A stretch of DNA of 64,000 bases from Hymenobacter sp. BT188 (GCF_014333585.1 NZ_JACSCW010000006.1:1-64000), one strand, 5' to 3'; positions 8,231 to 17,404 are shown, numbered from the stretch's first letter. The notes: generated by a model from the sequence alone, not told the origin. Numbers and translations: made by a program.

Positions 8231-9712
8231 ATGAAGAAATCTTTATTCATTTCTCTGTTTGTCTGTCTATTACTTTGGCTACCTACAATCAGCGTAGCTG
8301 GTGAGCCTACTCCCTTAAAAGGGCAATGGAAAGGGCTGCTGAAGGTGCCGGGGGGCAGCCTAGAACTGATTATCACCATCATGCCGCTCACCAATGGCTC
8401 CTACTATGCAGCGCTTGACGTGCCCAAGCAGCGGGTTAACCGCATGCCGGTAGAAGTTGAGCTTAAAGGCAACGATCTGACGCTGCGTATGGAGCAGGCC
8501 GGCAGCAGTTTTGTGGGTAAAGTGGCTCAGGGAGGCGCTACTCTCACCGGAACCTGGAAACAGCCGGGCCTCACTGCTCCGCTCGTGCTGAAGCGGCTGG
8601 TAGTTTCAACGCCGCCGGTAGCTAAAAAAGCTCGCCTCACTCCTCCCTACCGGGAGGAAGATGTTACGTTTATGAATACTGGTGCCAAGCTGAAGCTCGC
8701 GGGCACGCTTACCATTCCGGCAGGCCCAGGTCCATTTCCGGCGGTGGCTTTGCTATCTGATACAGGTCCGCAGGATCGGGATGCCGGGCAGCAGGAATAC
8801 CGCATGTTTGGACAGCTCGCCGATTATCTTACCCGGCGTGGCATTGCAGTGTTGCGTTTTGATGATCGGGGCGTGGGCAAATCAGGCGGTGATTACCGCA
8901 CGGCTACCACCGTCGATTTAGTAGGCGATGCGCAAGCAGCCTTGACTTTCCTGCGCTCACGCGAACTCATCGATCCGCAGCACGTGGGCTTGCTGGGCCA
9001 CGGCGAAGGCGCCAACGTAGCCTTATTGGCCGCAGCCGACCAGCATACGAAGACCCCTGACTTTGTGGTATCCTTGGCAGGCTATGGATTAACCGGCCGG
9101 GACGTACTCTTGCGTCAGCAGGTAGAAATTATGCGCCTTATTGGGTCGGATGCCCAGCAAGTGCAGGCAGCTGTAGACCTGCACAACCGCATGGTAGAAG
9201 TGATACGCCAGACCCCCGACGATACGCAGGCGCGAGCAAAGCTGGCCGGTATCCTACGGCTCAATAACACGCACATAGATCCGGTAATGGCGAAGGCGCG
9301 TGCCATTCAGCTCACTACGCCTTGGTCGCGCTACTTCATGGATTTCGACCCTACCCACAAATTGTCCGATGTAAAGTGCCCTGTGCTGGCGCTGAATGGC
9401 GTGGATGACTTACAAGTAGCAGCTCGCACAAATCTTTCCATGTTATCGAAAGGTCTCAACGCTAACCGCGATGTGACCGTGCATAAGCTGGCAGGTGTCA
9501 ACCATTCTTTTCAACCCGACGTCAAAGATTGGCCTATTGTAAATGGGCAGCAACAACCTGCTTTCTCACCCAAGGCTCTGGATACCATCCGGGAGTGGGT
9601 TATGGAGCGTAGCGGGCAGCCCGACGGTAAAAAGCTAGCGGCGCACACTGCTTTCTTCAACCGATTGAAGCCTAACTTCTCTAAGCAGCCTAAGAGTCAG
9701 GCCAGCCGGTAG
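8231..9712 (+). CDS. alpha/beta-hydrolase paralogue lacking the nucleophile serine
   Basis: Encodes 493 residues with the same layout as the preceding gene: signal peptide (MKKSLFISLFVCLLLWLPTI), beta-rich N-terminal domain (LKGQWKGLLKVPGGSLEL), then a hydrolase domain with RRGIAVLRFDDRGVGKSGG. The acid (LALNGVDDLQV) and the histidine (LAGVNHSFQP) are kept, but the nucleophile elbow reads GHGEGA: codon GGC 9002-9004 gives Gly258 where the paralogue has Ser. It is therefore probably not a classical serine hydrolase. The frame is intact and conserved throughout, so it may bind rather than cleave. A 242-nt gap separates it from the paralogue. Confidence 0.85.
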   Translation: MKKSLFISLFVCLLLWLPTISVAGEPTPLKGQWKGLLKVPGGSLELIITIMPLTNGSYYAALDVPKQRVNRMPVEVELKGNDLTLRMEQAGSSFVGKVAQGGATLTGTWKQPGLTAPLVLKRLVVSTPPVAKKARLTPPYREEDVTFMNTGAKLKLAGTLTIPAGPGPFPAVALLSDTGPQDRDAGQQEYRMFGQLADYLTRRGIAVLRFDDRGVGKSGGDYRTATTVDLVGDAQAALTFLRSRELIDPQHVGLLGHGEGANVALLAAADQHTKTPDFVVSLAGYGLTGRDVLLRQQVEIMRLIGSDAQQVQAAVDLHNRMVEVIRQTPDDTQARAKLAGILRLNNTHIDPVMAKARAIQLTTPWSRYFMDFDPTHKLSDVKCPVLALNGVDDLQVAARTNLSMLSKGLNANRDVTVHKLAGVNHSFQPDVKDWPIVNGQQQPAFSPKALDTIREWVMERSGQPDGKKLAAHTAFFNRLKPNFSKQPKSQASR

Positions 9713-9732
9713 CGGTATTTGCTTTTTCTAGC

Positions 9733-9793
9733 AAAACTCGCTCACCGCTTCCTTCGCGCAGATGATGCACGGAGGAAGCGGTGAGCGAGTTTT
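9733..9793. terminator. bidirectional terminator between convergent genes
   Basis: A perfect 21-bp inverted repeat (9733-9753 with 9773-9793, loop 19 nt) with AAAA at one end and TTTT at the other. It serves the hydrolase gene (+) and the STN pseudogene (-). Confidence 0.85.
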
Positions 9794-9803
9794 GTTTATA
9801 AGC

Positions 9804-11537
9804 TTATAAGCGCACCCCAACGATGTAGCCAACCCAACCCAAGACGCGGGTGGTTGCGCTACCATCATCCAGCCAGAGGCTGCGGTTTTGTAGGAGGCTG
9901 GAATATACCTGGGCCCGTTCCGTATCGTAGCGCTGGGTGACGAGCACGCTCACTGTGGGCCCGGCTACAAGGCGCAAGCGGCCACCTGCTTTCAGCGGGG
10001 CGAAGCCTACCAGCAAGCGTAGCTGGTTGTGCAGATTCAGGTCTTCAGTCCAGCCGCGGCTTTCCTCGTTTACGTGCATAGTCGCTGCATCGAGGCTTAA
10101 GCTGACGCGGCGCCGGGCAAATACCTCCGTGCCCACGCCATAGCCGAGGCCCCAGTGTCGGTCGCGGCTGCCGAAGCCATTGTAGGCGCCGGTGAAAAAG
10201 GTGTAGAAACTGGGCGAGCCGCCTAGCTTCAGGCTGGCACTCACCGGCCACGATTCCGTATTTATTACCTCCACACGGTGGTAGCCGCGGCGCACGAAGT
10301 TGAGCGGCGCACTACTTACGCCAGCCACCGAGTCAGCAATATTGAGAAGCCCCGCCACCTGCACACCCCGCACCGTACCGCCGACATTGAATAAGCCCGC
10401 AGCTTGCGTACCCCACACTTCTCCCAGTGCTACGTTGAAAAAGCCCGCAGCCTGCATCGTTGGTCGACCGGGGGGCATTTTAGCGTCTGTAATCTCACTA
10501 TCCGTTGACTGGGGGGCTTTTTTGGCAGGGCCGACATAATTGAATAGACCAGCCGTTTGAGCACCGCTTACGGGTTGGGTAGCTACATTGAATAAGCCCG
10601 CTGCCTGCCACCCTGTAGCGGTTCCGCCCAGCACATTCAGCAAACCTGCGCTCTGAAAGCCGGTAAGGTTGCGCCCCACTATGTTGGCCAGACCGGCTAC
10701 CTGTATACCCCGCACCGAGTCGCGATCCACGTTGAAAAGCCCCGCGGCTTCCACCCCATTTACCCCCGCCGAATAGCCCCCCCAGTACGTTCAAAGACAC
10801 TCGGTTTACGTTTGGCCGCTCCGCAATCCATTCGACCCCAAAGGTCCCAGAAAAGAAACCTGTACCTGCTTAGTGACAGTAGGCCACCTCGTTTTTTCTG
10901 CGGCTACTTCTGGGGTAGCAGGCTGCGCTGTAGAATCTGACCAGGCGGTTGCGGCGACTGTATCCACCGGGCCAGCTGAAACGGAGGCTACACTAGCGTT
11001 GGTGATTGGCGCGGCGGTCTGCACCGATTGAGTTCCTGACTTCGTGGTGTCATTCGCAGCCACGGCGGTTGAAACCTGGGGGGGGGGGTTCTTACTTAGT
11101 AGCTATTTACTAGATGCTGTCGGCTTGTTGGGGGTTAAAGTAAACGCGGCAGTTGCTTTCGTCGCAGCGCCCTTACTTACTGCATTTGCACCTGAGTCAA
11201 GGCTAGGCTTGGACGGAGTTGTGGAGTGCAGCACCACTTGGTCGCCCACCAACTCATAGCCGATATTTTTACCCGCCAGCACCGTATTGAGTAGAGAGCG
11301 CAACGGTTGATTTTGAACACTGAGCGTCACGGGCTGGCTCAAATCAAGCGCCGTATTGCTATAGGAGATTCGCACGCCATATTGGCGCCGCAGCGTACGC
11401 AGCACTGATTCGAGCGGCGCCTGGTTGAAGATCACCGTTACTTTACGCTCCAGCACAGAGGCGGAGCTATTTTGGGCTTGAGTAGATAGCCCGGCAAGGG
11501 CAAAAAGCAAGGCCAGGGCTAGGCTGCTGCAACAGGT
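9804..11537 (-). pseudogene. STN-domain surface protein with AGLFNV repeats, multiply broken
   Basis: Three segments in one frame belong to one former gene. The upstream part (to 11105) has a signal-peptide core (LALLFALAGLSTQAQ) and an STN domain (FNQAPLESVLRTLRRQYGV). The middle is a Ser/Thr/Ala-rich linker. The last part repeats variants of GxQxAGLFNV, then a C-terminal beta-rich domain. Lesions: no ATG before the signal peptide (the frame hits a stop at 11538-11540, inside the MFS gene's 3' end); TAG at 11103-11105; a one-base loss near 10806-10812 compensated by an extra C in the C7 run 10777-10783. Undoing both restores NRVSLNVLGGYSAGVNGVEAAGLFNV-type sequence. Also holds an 11-G tract at 11078-11088. 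Confidence 0.8.
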
Positions 11538-12811
11538 TTAGGCTCAGGTGTCAAGTCTAAGCGACGCAACTTATCAGCTTTAATAGCCGTGATTCCCACT
11601 ACTAATAGCGTCATCACGCCACCAAATATCACCGACGGCACCACACCCATAAGCCGGGCTGCCGCTCCCGATTCGAAGGAGCCGATTTCGTTGGAGGAAC
11701 CGATAAAAATGTTGTTCACGGCCGAAACTCGGCCTTTCATATGCTCAGGGGTGAACGTATGCAGCAGTGTAGAACGGACAATTACCGAGACTGAGTCGAA
11801 CGCTCCGGTAAGAAACAACAGTACCAACGACAGCCAGAAGTTGCGCGACAGCGCGAAGCATATGGTCGCGACGCCAAAGCCCCCCACGGCCCACAATAGC
11901 TTGCGCCCGGCCCGGTGCCTCAACGGGAAATACGTCATCATTACAGCCATGAGTACCGAGCCCACAGCCGGGGCGGCTCGCAAGTAGCCTAGGCCTTCAG
12001 GGCCGGTGCGCAGAATAGAATCGGCGAAAATGGGCAAAAGGGCCACTGCCCCACCAAAAAGCACTGCAAACAAATCGAGTGATAAAGCAGCCAGCACCAG
12101 CTGGTTACTAAAAATAAACTGCACACCCGACAGAATACTTTCCTTTAAATCTAGACGCTCCCCTTCTATCGCGGGCAAGGCGCGGCCGGCAATGCTACCA
12201 TACAGCAGCAGGGCCAACGCCATCAGTACCGCATCGACACCATAAGCGGTGTTGATGCCAGCTTTGGCAAATAAAAGCCCCCCAATAGCTGGGCCGAGCA
12301 CCGCAGCCGCCTGATACGTGGTGCTATTCCACGTAATGGCATTCGATAGCCGTTCACGGTCGGGAATAAGCTGGGGCATAAAGGAGAAAAGCGCTGGCCC
12401 CAGAAAGCCGCGCGCAATACCACTCACGAATATGACAGCATACAGTGGCAGCGTATAAAACTGATCCTTTGCCAGCAGCCACGACCCAACTGGCCGAGTG
12501 AGCATGAACAGCGTCACGGAGCAGAAAAGCAATACGGTGACGGCGGCCACAATAATATTCTTGCGACGCACCGAGTCCGCGACATGCCCGGCGTACAGCG
12601 ACACCACGATGCTGGGGATTGCTTCGGCCAAGCCAATCAGGCCTAACGCCAGAGGATCATTCGTGAGTTGAAACATTTGCCAGCTCACTACCACGCCCTG
12701 AATTTGGGTAGCGACAGTCATACACACGCGAGCTGACAACAGGCGTCGAAACTCGGGCAGTCGCAGGGCGGCGTATGGATCGTGAGGCCCGGCAGAGGAA
12801 AGTACGGACAT
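11519..12811 (-). CDS. MFS transporter, EntS-like exporter family
   Basis: Encodes 430 residues with about 12 hydrophobic segments. After a cytoplasmic start (YAALRLPEFRRLLSARVCMTV) it has GLAEAIPSIVVSLYAGHVADSVRRK, the A-motif-like loop of EntS/MFS_3 proteins, which export siderophores or drugs. The substrate cannot be deduced. ATG 12811 was chosen over the in-frame 12841 because a -7 element TACCTTTG lies at 12839-12846. The stop codon overlaps the remnant of the STN pseudogene on the same strand. C-terminal tail is Pro/Ala-rich. Confidence 0.88.
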   Translation of the reverse strand: MSVLSSAGPHDPYAALRLPEFRRLLSARVCMTVATQIQGVVVSWQMFQLTNDPLALGLIGLAEAIPSIVVSLYAGHVADSVRRKNIIVAAVTVLLFCSVTLFMLTRPVGSWLLAKDQFYTLPLYAVIFVSGIARGFLGPALFSFMPQLIPDRERLSNAITWNSTTYQAAAVLGPAIGGLLFAKAGINTAYGVDAVLMALALLLYGSIAGRALPAIEGERLDLKESILSGVQFIFSNQLVLAALSLDLFAVLFGGAVALLPIFADSILRTGPEGLGYLRAAPAVGSVLMAVMMTYFPLRHRAGRKLLWAVGGFGVATICFALSRNFWLSLVLLFLTGAFDSVSVIVRSTLLHTFTPEHMKGRVSAVNNIFIGSSNEIGSFESGAAARLMGVVPSVIFGGVMTLLVVGITAIKADKLRRLDLTPEPKPVAAA

Positions 12812-12838
12812 AAGAGAAACGCGGGTCGAAATCGGGCC

Positions 12839-12846
12839 CAAAGGTA
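12839..12846 (-). promoter_or_regulatory. -7 promoter element of the MFS gene
   Basis: TACCTTTG on the minus strand, an exact TANNTTTG match, 28 nt before ATG 12811. Confidence 0.5.
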
Positions 12847-13492
12847 GCGCAACCCCGTTGGAAAGTAGGGTTACCTCGCACCAGCCTCAGCTTTAGTAAT
12901 GATTTGGACTTAAGTACAAATGGCGTTCAAAATTGGTTTTCACACGATGGTGCGTATAGCTAACAGGCAAATAAAGTGTAGTGAGTGCATGGTGAGCAAC
13001 AGAATTTATAGTACTCGAACACTGGGGGGCTTTTTTCGTCTGGCTACGCGCTATTGTACTAAATCCGGGTGGTGCAACAAATTCGTATTAGTATTTTAGA
13101 GGAATCTGGCTACCATAATTAAGTCGGTCAAGCGCACATTTTAACGGCAGAATTACCTATTATTGTTTACTCAATCTGGTTTGCAGCAGCATTGCGGTGT
13201 TGTTATTGCTCATCAGTAAACACACTTGCAGCCTGTATTTAGGGCATTTTCAGTAGTTACTTTCACTGGTTTTTGAGAATTAGAAATAATAAATACTTGA
13301 TTTCCAATATTTAATAATTTGTTTTGAATCACTCAGAAAAAATATTTTAATAGATTGTTTATCACATTGTATTTGGTCAACTAGTTTTATACATTTGACT
13401 CTTCCAGTTATCTTTTTATAAGAATTTTCTCTTTCACCGGCAACCTGCACTATTTGACTTAAAGCTCTACGTTCTCTTAACCCGTAGCCTTT
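12847..13492. other. gene-free gap, AT-rich towards the right
   Basis: No convincing gene in 646 bp between divergent genes. It contains one isolated repeat-motif copy (CTGGGGGGC at 13022-13030, followed by six T) with no inverted partner nearby. The stretch 13260-13440 is AT-rich and probably holds the promoter region of the sigma-factor gene; I could not pick a specific promoter. Confidence 0.6.
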
Positions 13493-14128
13493 ATGGAAAC
13501 CATGCAGCCGAGTGATTCCGCGTTGATTTCGCTCTACATTGCCGGCAAAGAAGATGCATTCGCTCTCTTGCTGGAGCGGCACAAAGCCCGCGTCTTCACT
13601 ACTATTATGCTCATCGTGCGCGATGAAGCTGTTGCTGAAGACTTACTCCAAGACACCTTTATAAAAGCCATCCACACCATGAAGGGTGGACGCTATAATG
13701 AGGAAGGAAAATTTTCTTCCTGGATCTGCCGTATTGCCCACAATTTGGCCATCGACTGCTTCCGCCGCGAAAAACGCAAACCTTTATTGAGTCTCGATAC
13801 AACAAGCCATGCCTTTAATTCGTTGGCTTTAGCGGAAGAGGGCGCGGAAGCGACCATCACCCGCGAAGAGACCCATGCCCGGTTACGCGAATTAATTCAG
13901 GACCTGCCCGCGGCGCAGAAGGAAGTGCTTGTTATGCGTCATTATGGCGATATGAGCTTTCAGGAAATCGCCGATGCAACGGGGGTCAGCATTAATACCG
14001 CTCTGGGGAGGATGCGCTACGCGCTTATCAACCTGCGGAAAAAAATGGCCGCACAACCCGTTTTCTATGATCAAAACATTTACCCAAGAGAAGCTGATCC
14101 GGTACGTGTACAACGAGTTGCCGGATAA
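13493..14128 (+). CDS. ECF-type RNA polymerase sigma factor
   Basis: Encodes 211 residues. Region 2 is at about residues 25-95 (AFALLLERHKARVFTTIMLIV, EDLLQDTFIKAI, FSSWICRIAHNLAIDCFRR). Region 4 is at about 130-190 (IQDLPAAQKEVLVMRHYGD, FQEIADATGVSINTALGRMRYAL, the helix-turn-helix). It directs transcription of an unknown regulon. The next gene overlaps its end by 62 nt, a common place for a regulator of the sigma factor. A second in-frame ATG at 13502 is an alternative start. The extra ~20 residues after region 4 are unlike the family and exist only because of the overlap. Confidence 0.93.
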   Translation: METMQPSDSALISLYIAGKEDAFALLLERHKARVFTTIMLIVRDEAVAEDLLQDTFIKAIHTMKGGRYNEEGKFSSWICRIAHNLAIDCFRREKRKPLLSLDTTSHAFNSLALAEEGAEATITREETHARLRELIQDLPAAQKEVLVMRHYGDMSFQEIADATGVSINTALGRMRYALINLRKKMAAQPVFYDQNIYPREADPVRVQRVAG

Positions 14129-14297
14129 GGAACGCCAAGAAGTAGAACAGGTCTTGGTGCATGATGCTGACCTGGCTGCCCGCTGTGCCGATTTGCTGCT
14201 GGCCCAGCGTTGCCTCACCAGCTTGCAGCGCGGCCCTCAGCCTGCCACTACCCAAGCCATTCTACAGTATTCGCGCACCTTTCTGACGCCGTCGTAG
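14067..14297 (+). CDS. small protein coupled to the ECF sigma factor
   Basis: Encodes 76 residues, MIKTFTQEKLIRYVYNELPD then KERQEVEQVLVHDADLAARCADLLLAQ. It starts inside the sigma-factor gene in another frame (62-nt overlap), so translation is probably coupled. The sequence resembles the N-terminal helical region of anti-sigma factors but lacks the His/Cys zinc motif and has no membrane segment. A role as a cytoplasmic partner or anti-sigma factor is inference from position and helical pattern. Confidence 0.75.
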   Translation: MIKTFTQEKLIRYVYNELPDKERQEVEQVLVHDADLAARCADLLLAQRCLTSLQRGPQPATTQAILQYSRTFLTPS

Positions 14298-14302
14298 AAG
14301 AG

Positions 14303-14364
14303 AAAAGAGGGAATGAGTAATGAGAGTAGCGTATTTTGCTGCTTCATTACTCATTCCCTCTTTT
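14303..14364 (+). terminator. 21-bp perfect hairpin ending at the nth start codon
   Basis: Arm 14303-14323 pairs perfectly with 14344-14364 (loop 20 nt) and is flanked by A-rich and T-rich ends, so it can act as an intrinsic terminator for the sigma-factor operon. The right arm ends two bases before ATG 14366 of nth, which leaves no free leader for a ribosome site if nth is read from upstream. Confidence 0.7.
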
Positions 14365-14365
14365 T

Positions 14366-15094
14366 ATGCGCAAGGCCGAACGGTTTCGTCGCTTTCTGGA
14401 CTACTTCACCACGCACTTCCCGGAGCCGCAAACGGAGCTACAGTATTCCAATCCGTACGAGCTTATTGTGGCCGTAGTTCTCAGTGCCCAGTGCACCGAT
14501 AAGCGCGTAAACCTAGTAATGCCCGAGTTGCTACGTCACTTTCCGACACCGGCACACTTAGGCGTGGCATCAGCAGATGATGTTTACCCTTTTATCCGCA
14601 GCGTATCCTACCCAAATAATAAGGCGAAACACTTAGCTGGCTTGGGGCGGATGCTAATGGAGGACTTTGGAGGTGAAGTTCCGAGCACCATTGAGGAGTT
14701 ACAGCGCTTGCCCGGCGTCGGCCGAAAGACGGCGAATGTGGTTGTATCCGTTATTTACAACCAGCCCGCAATGGCCGTAGACACGCACGTCTTCCGTGTG
14801 TCGCACCGGCTTGGGCTAGTTAATCGCTCATCAACTACGCCGCTGGCAGTGGAGAAGGACCTGGTGCGCTACATTCCCGAAGCGCTAATTCCCAAAGCTC
14901 ACCATTGGCTGATTCTGCATGGCCGCTACATTTGCGTAGCTCGCCAGCCTAAATGCGCGATTTGTCCCCTGATGGATATTTGCAAGTATTATGCGGAGCA
15001 CTTTGGCTTGCCAGCTGCTGATAATGCTGGATCCTTAACGGAGCCAAAATTGCCCCCCAGCAGCCCAGATAATCTATCTGTAGGCACAACATAG
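14366..15094 (+). CDS. nth: endonuclease III (base-excision DNA glycosylase/AP lyase)
   Basis: Encodes 242 residues. HhH-GPD fold: helix-hairpin-helix LPGVGRKTANVVVS with the catalytic Lys, followed by the catalytic Asp in AVDTHVFRVSHRLGL. The [4Fe-4S] loop is complete: Cys-x6-Cys-x2-Cys-x5-Cys in CVARQPKCAICPLMDIC. It removes oxidised pyrimidines and cuts the abasic site. ATG 14366 (MRKAERFRRF) was chosen over an upstream in-frame ATG because the latter lies in the terminator hairpin. A repeat-motif copy at 15052 encodes KLPPS near the C-terminus. Confidence 0.95.
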   Translation: MRKAERFRRFLDYFTTHFPEPQTELQYSNPYELIVAVVLSAQCTDKRVNLVMPELLRHFPTPAHLGVASADDVYPFIRSVSYPNNKAKHLAGLGRMLMEDFGGEVPSTIEELQRLPGVGRKTANVVVSVIYNQPAMAVDTHVFRVSHRLGLVNRSSTTPLAVEKDLVRYIPEALIPKAHHWLILHGRYICVARQPKCAICPLMDICKYYAEHFGLPAADNAGSLTEPKLPPSSPDNLSVGTT

Positions 15095-15107
15095 TACATA
15101 AGTAGTT

Positions 15108-16316
15108 CTAGTTGGTATTAGATATTGCGTCCTCCAGCACCGTCTGAACCTCGGCTGCTATCAGTTGCCTATCAAAATGTAGCAAGGCAATATCTCTTCC
15201 CCTTTCTCCTGCTTGTTTCAGGTTGGAAGGGTTGGCCAATACGTCACTCAGACATGAAGCCATCATGGATGCGTCGCCGGCGGGCGTGTACCAGCCACAC
15301 CTGTAGTCTTCTACCCATTTTTTTGTCCAGCCATTGTTCGTGACCACTACAGGAGTACCCACGGCAAGGCTGTCATAAAATTTCGCGGGTGAATTTGCGT
15401 CTAATACAGGCAGATTCAAGAAAGAAACAACCGACACCTCGGCCATTTTGAACCACGTAAATACGGCGTGGCGGGGCTGGGGGGCAATTAAGCGAATACC
15501 AGTGCATCGGACAGCCGCTGCTCGAATCAGGGGTTCATAAAAGCCATGCCCAATAAATAACCACGTAACATCCGGATGGCTGGGGGCCATCTTTTCGGCC
15601 GCGGCAACCAATGTTGGGATGTCATTAGCCCGCCCGAAAGTACCAGCATACAATATCACTCTGCGACTCGTCAAGCCCTGCTGATGCCGCAAAGCCGCTA
15701 CGGCCGCGTCGGTGGCCGTAGCGGCTAGGTGAAAGTCCGTACCGTTGAGAACCGTAGTTACTTTAGCTGAGCTTATCCCTAGAGCCTCAATATAGCGTGA
15801 CATATCGGGCGATAGAGGCAGAATATGTTTTGCGCTGGTATATAATCCTTTCTCCAAGGCAAACAGCCGTTTTTGAGCTATCTTATTAGGCACGGCACCC
15901 ATAGCAATCGGGAAGGAGGGCCATAAGTCTTGCACCTCAAACACCCACGGCACCCGCCGTAGGCGCGCAACTCGCGCCGCGGCCCAGGCAGCCGTTAGCG
16001 GCGTAGATATTCCCCAGATAACATCCGGCTTGTCCAAACGCAAGCCTTCGCGCAGGGCATAGGCTGCATATTGCCCAAAAGCTAATGCCCGCCGGCCGAC
16101 ACCCATCTTATTATGGTAGGGTACTTCGGCGGCTCGCATTTCTACGCCTTCCGGCACCCACGGAAACTGTTGGGTAAGGCGCTGTGGCTCCCAGGTACGC
16201 GTTGTAATCAACGTTACACGATGCGTGCGGGCCAAATGCGCGAGCAGGGTGTAATGCCGACTGGTGGCCGGACAATCGGGGTTGGTATGATACTGACTGA
16301 AAACCGCGATATGCAC
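15108..16316 (-). CDS. glycosyltransferase, GT4 family (WcaI-like)
   Basis: Encodes 402 residues. N-terminal Rossmann half opens MHIAVFSQYHTNPDCPATSRHY, an acceptor-binding region typical of GT4 enzymes, with VWGISTPLTAA and VFEVQDLWPSFPI. The C-terminal half has the donor-binding features VILYAGTFGRANDIPTLV, VTWLFIGHGFYEPLI and SPAKFYDSLAVGTPVVVTNNG (the E/D-containing nucleotide-sugar site). It probably adds a sugar during exopolysaccharide or glycolipid assembly; donor and acceptor unknown. It is convergent with nth, with a 13-nt gap between stop codons, and has no polysaccharide genes around it. Confidence 0.9.
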   Translation of the reverse strand: MHIAVFSQYHTNPDCPATSRHYTLLAHLARTHRVTLITTRTWEPQRLTQQFPWVPEGVEMRAAEVPYHNKMGVGRRALAFGQYAAYALREGLRLDKPDVIWGISTPLTAAWAAARVARLRRVPWVFEVQDLWPSFPIAMGAVPNKIAQKRLFALEKGLYTSAKHILPLSPDMSRYIEALGISSAKVTTVLNGTDFHLAATATDAAVAALRHQQGLTSRRVILYAGTFGRANDIPTLVAAAEKMAPSHPDVTWLFIGHGFYEPLIRAAAVRCTGIRLIAPQPRHAVFTWFKMAEVSVVSFLNLPVLDANSPAKFYDSLAVGTPVVVTNNGWTKKWVEDYRCGWYTPAGDASMMASCLSDVLANPSNLKQAGERGRDIALLHFDRQLIAAEVQTVLEDAISNTN

Positions 16317-16376
16317 TTCGGCTACTAAAAACTATCTCTTACTTCCTCTCGCTTTTGCTCGGCAAATTTTCTGAAG

Positions 16377-17399
16377 CTACTTACGCTTTGGCCGGTAACG
16401 CGACTCGTTCAGAATAACCTGTGGATCCTTCATGGCCATGAGCTTAGCAAGCGTCACATTTGGATGATTGTCCATGTATTTGCGCACAATTTGCCAGCCT
16501 ACCCAGGCACCAATACGACCAGGGGCCGTTTTGGCAATTTCGGGCACATTGGGGCGCTCACTCACGTATTTCTGAATGGTAAAAGGGCTGTTGTTATAGA
16601 GCAATTTTTTCTCGATAAAATGAGCCCACACCTTACTTTCATTAAACTCCAACCCGGCCAGTTCCTCGGCGGTGTAGCCAATAAGTACCGAATCGGGAGT
16701 GCAGGGCAGTACCTTCTCAGTGAAGTAAAGCGACTTACCTAGTTGTATCATCTCACCAAGCATGGTTTGCTGGTTAGCGGGCAACGGTTGGTTGTACTTG
16801 CTGGAAATGGCCTGCGCTACGGTCGGTAATAGGTGAGCAGGTGTGTAGCGCCGCAAGATGTAGCCGGGCACATTGGGGCGGTAGCTAGCTTTAGGGCCCA
16901 CGAAGAAGTCGAGGCTGAGTACCATCAGGCTATCATTCACAAATAAATCCTGGCTTAAGCCGCTTACAAACGTCTTGACTGGTGGCACTCGGAAGTCGGG
17001 GAAATAATAGCGTACGTGCTGCATCAGCTGCTTTAGCTCCATCTGCAGCGTGTCGGTGCTGGAAAATTCAGCTAACGTTTCACGGCCTAGCTTCTGCAAC
17101 CCCGGATTGGTAGCCAGGCGCGTGAGAGTAGCCGCCAGAGCCGCATCGGAAGGGTACTGGCGGCGCTGCAGAAACTGATTGGCCAACAACGGGTTCCGAG
17201 CCAAGAACTGCTGGGCCTCCGCTTCGTTCTTGATAGCAAAGAATGATTGCTCCAGACGCTCAACTTGTACGGGCGCCTCTATCTTGGCTACTTCTGGGTT
17301 TATTTCGCAGGTGTTAGCCTTTTTGCAGCCAGCCAGGAGCAATAGAGTACTTAGCCAAATGGCAAAACGGGCACGCGGGGGGGCAGATTTATAATACAC
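16377..17399 (-). CDS. gldB: gliding motility lipoprotein GldB
   Basis: Encodes 340 residues with a lipoprotein signal (IWLSTLLLLAGCKKAN, Cys at the lipobox). The body matches GldB: VERLEQSFFAIK, QLMQHVRYYFPDFRVPPVKTF, SLDFFVGP, and the conserved end PGRIGAWVGWQIVRKYM with a final RYRPKRK. GldB is required for gliding in Flavobacterium johnsoniae; in Cytophagales it also occurs in non-gliders. It is divergent from the beta-barrel gene at 17486. The start region contains a C7 version of the repeat motif at 17377-17383. Confidence 0.9.
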   Translation of the reverse strand: MYYKSAPPRARFAIWLSTLLLLAGCKKANTCEINPEVAKIEAPVQVERLEQSFFAIKNEAEAQQFLARNPLLANQFLQRRQYPSDAALAATLTRLATNPGLQKLGRETLAEFSSTDTLQMELKQLMQHVRYYFPDFRVPPVKTFVSGLSQDLFVNDSLMVLSLDFFVGPKASYRPNVPGYILRRYTPAHLLPTVAQAISSKYNQPLPANQQTMLGEMIQLGKSLYFTEKVLPCTPDSVLIGYTAEELAGLEFNESKVWAHFIEKKLLYNNSPFTIQKYVSERPNVPEIAKTAPGRIGAWVGWQIVRKYMDNHPNVTLAKLMAMKDPQVILNESRYRPKRK

Positions 17400-17404
17400 G
17401 GTTC

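Noticed and set aside
13280..13582. 100-codon minus-strand frame in the gap before the sigma factor
   Set aside because: It runs into the sigma-factor gene, is partly AT-rich low complexity and has no recognisable pattern.
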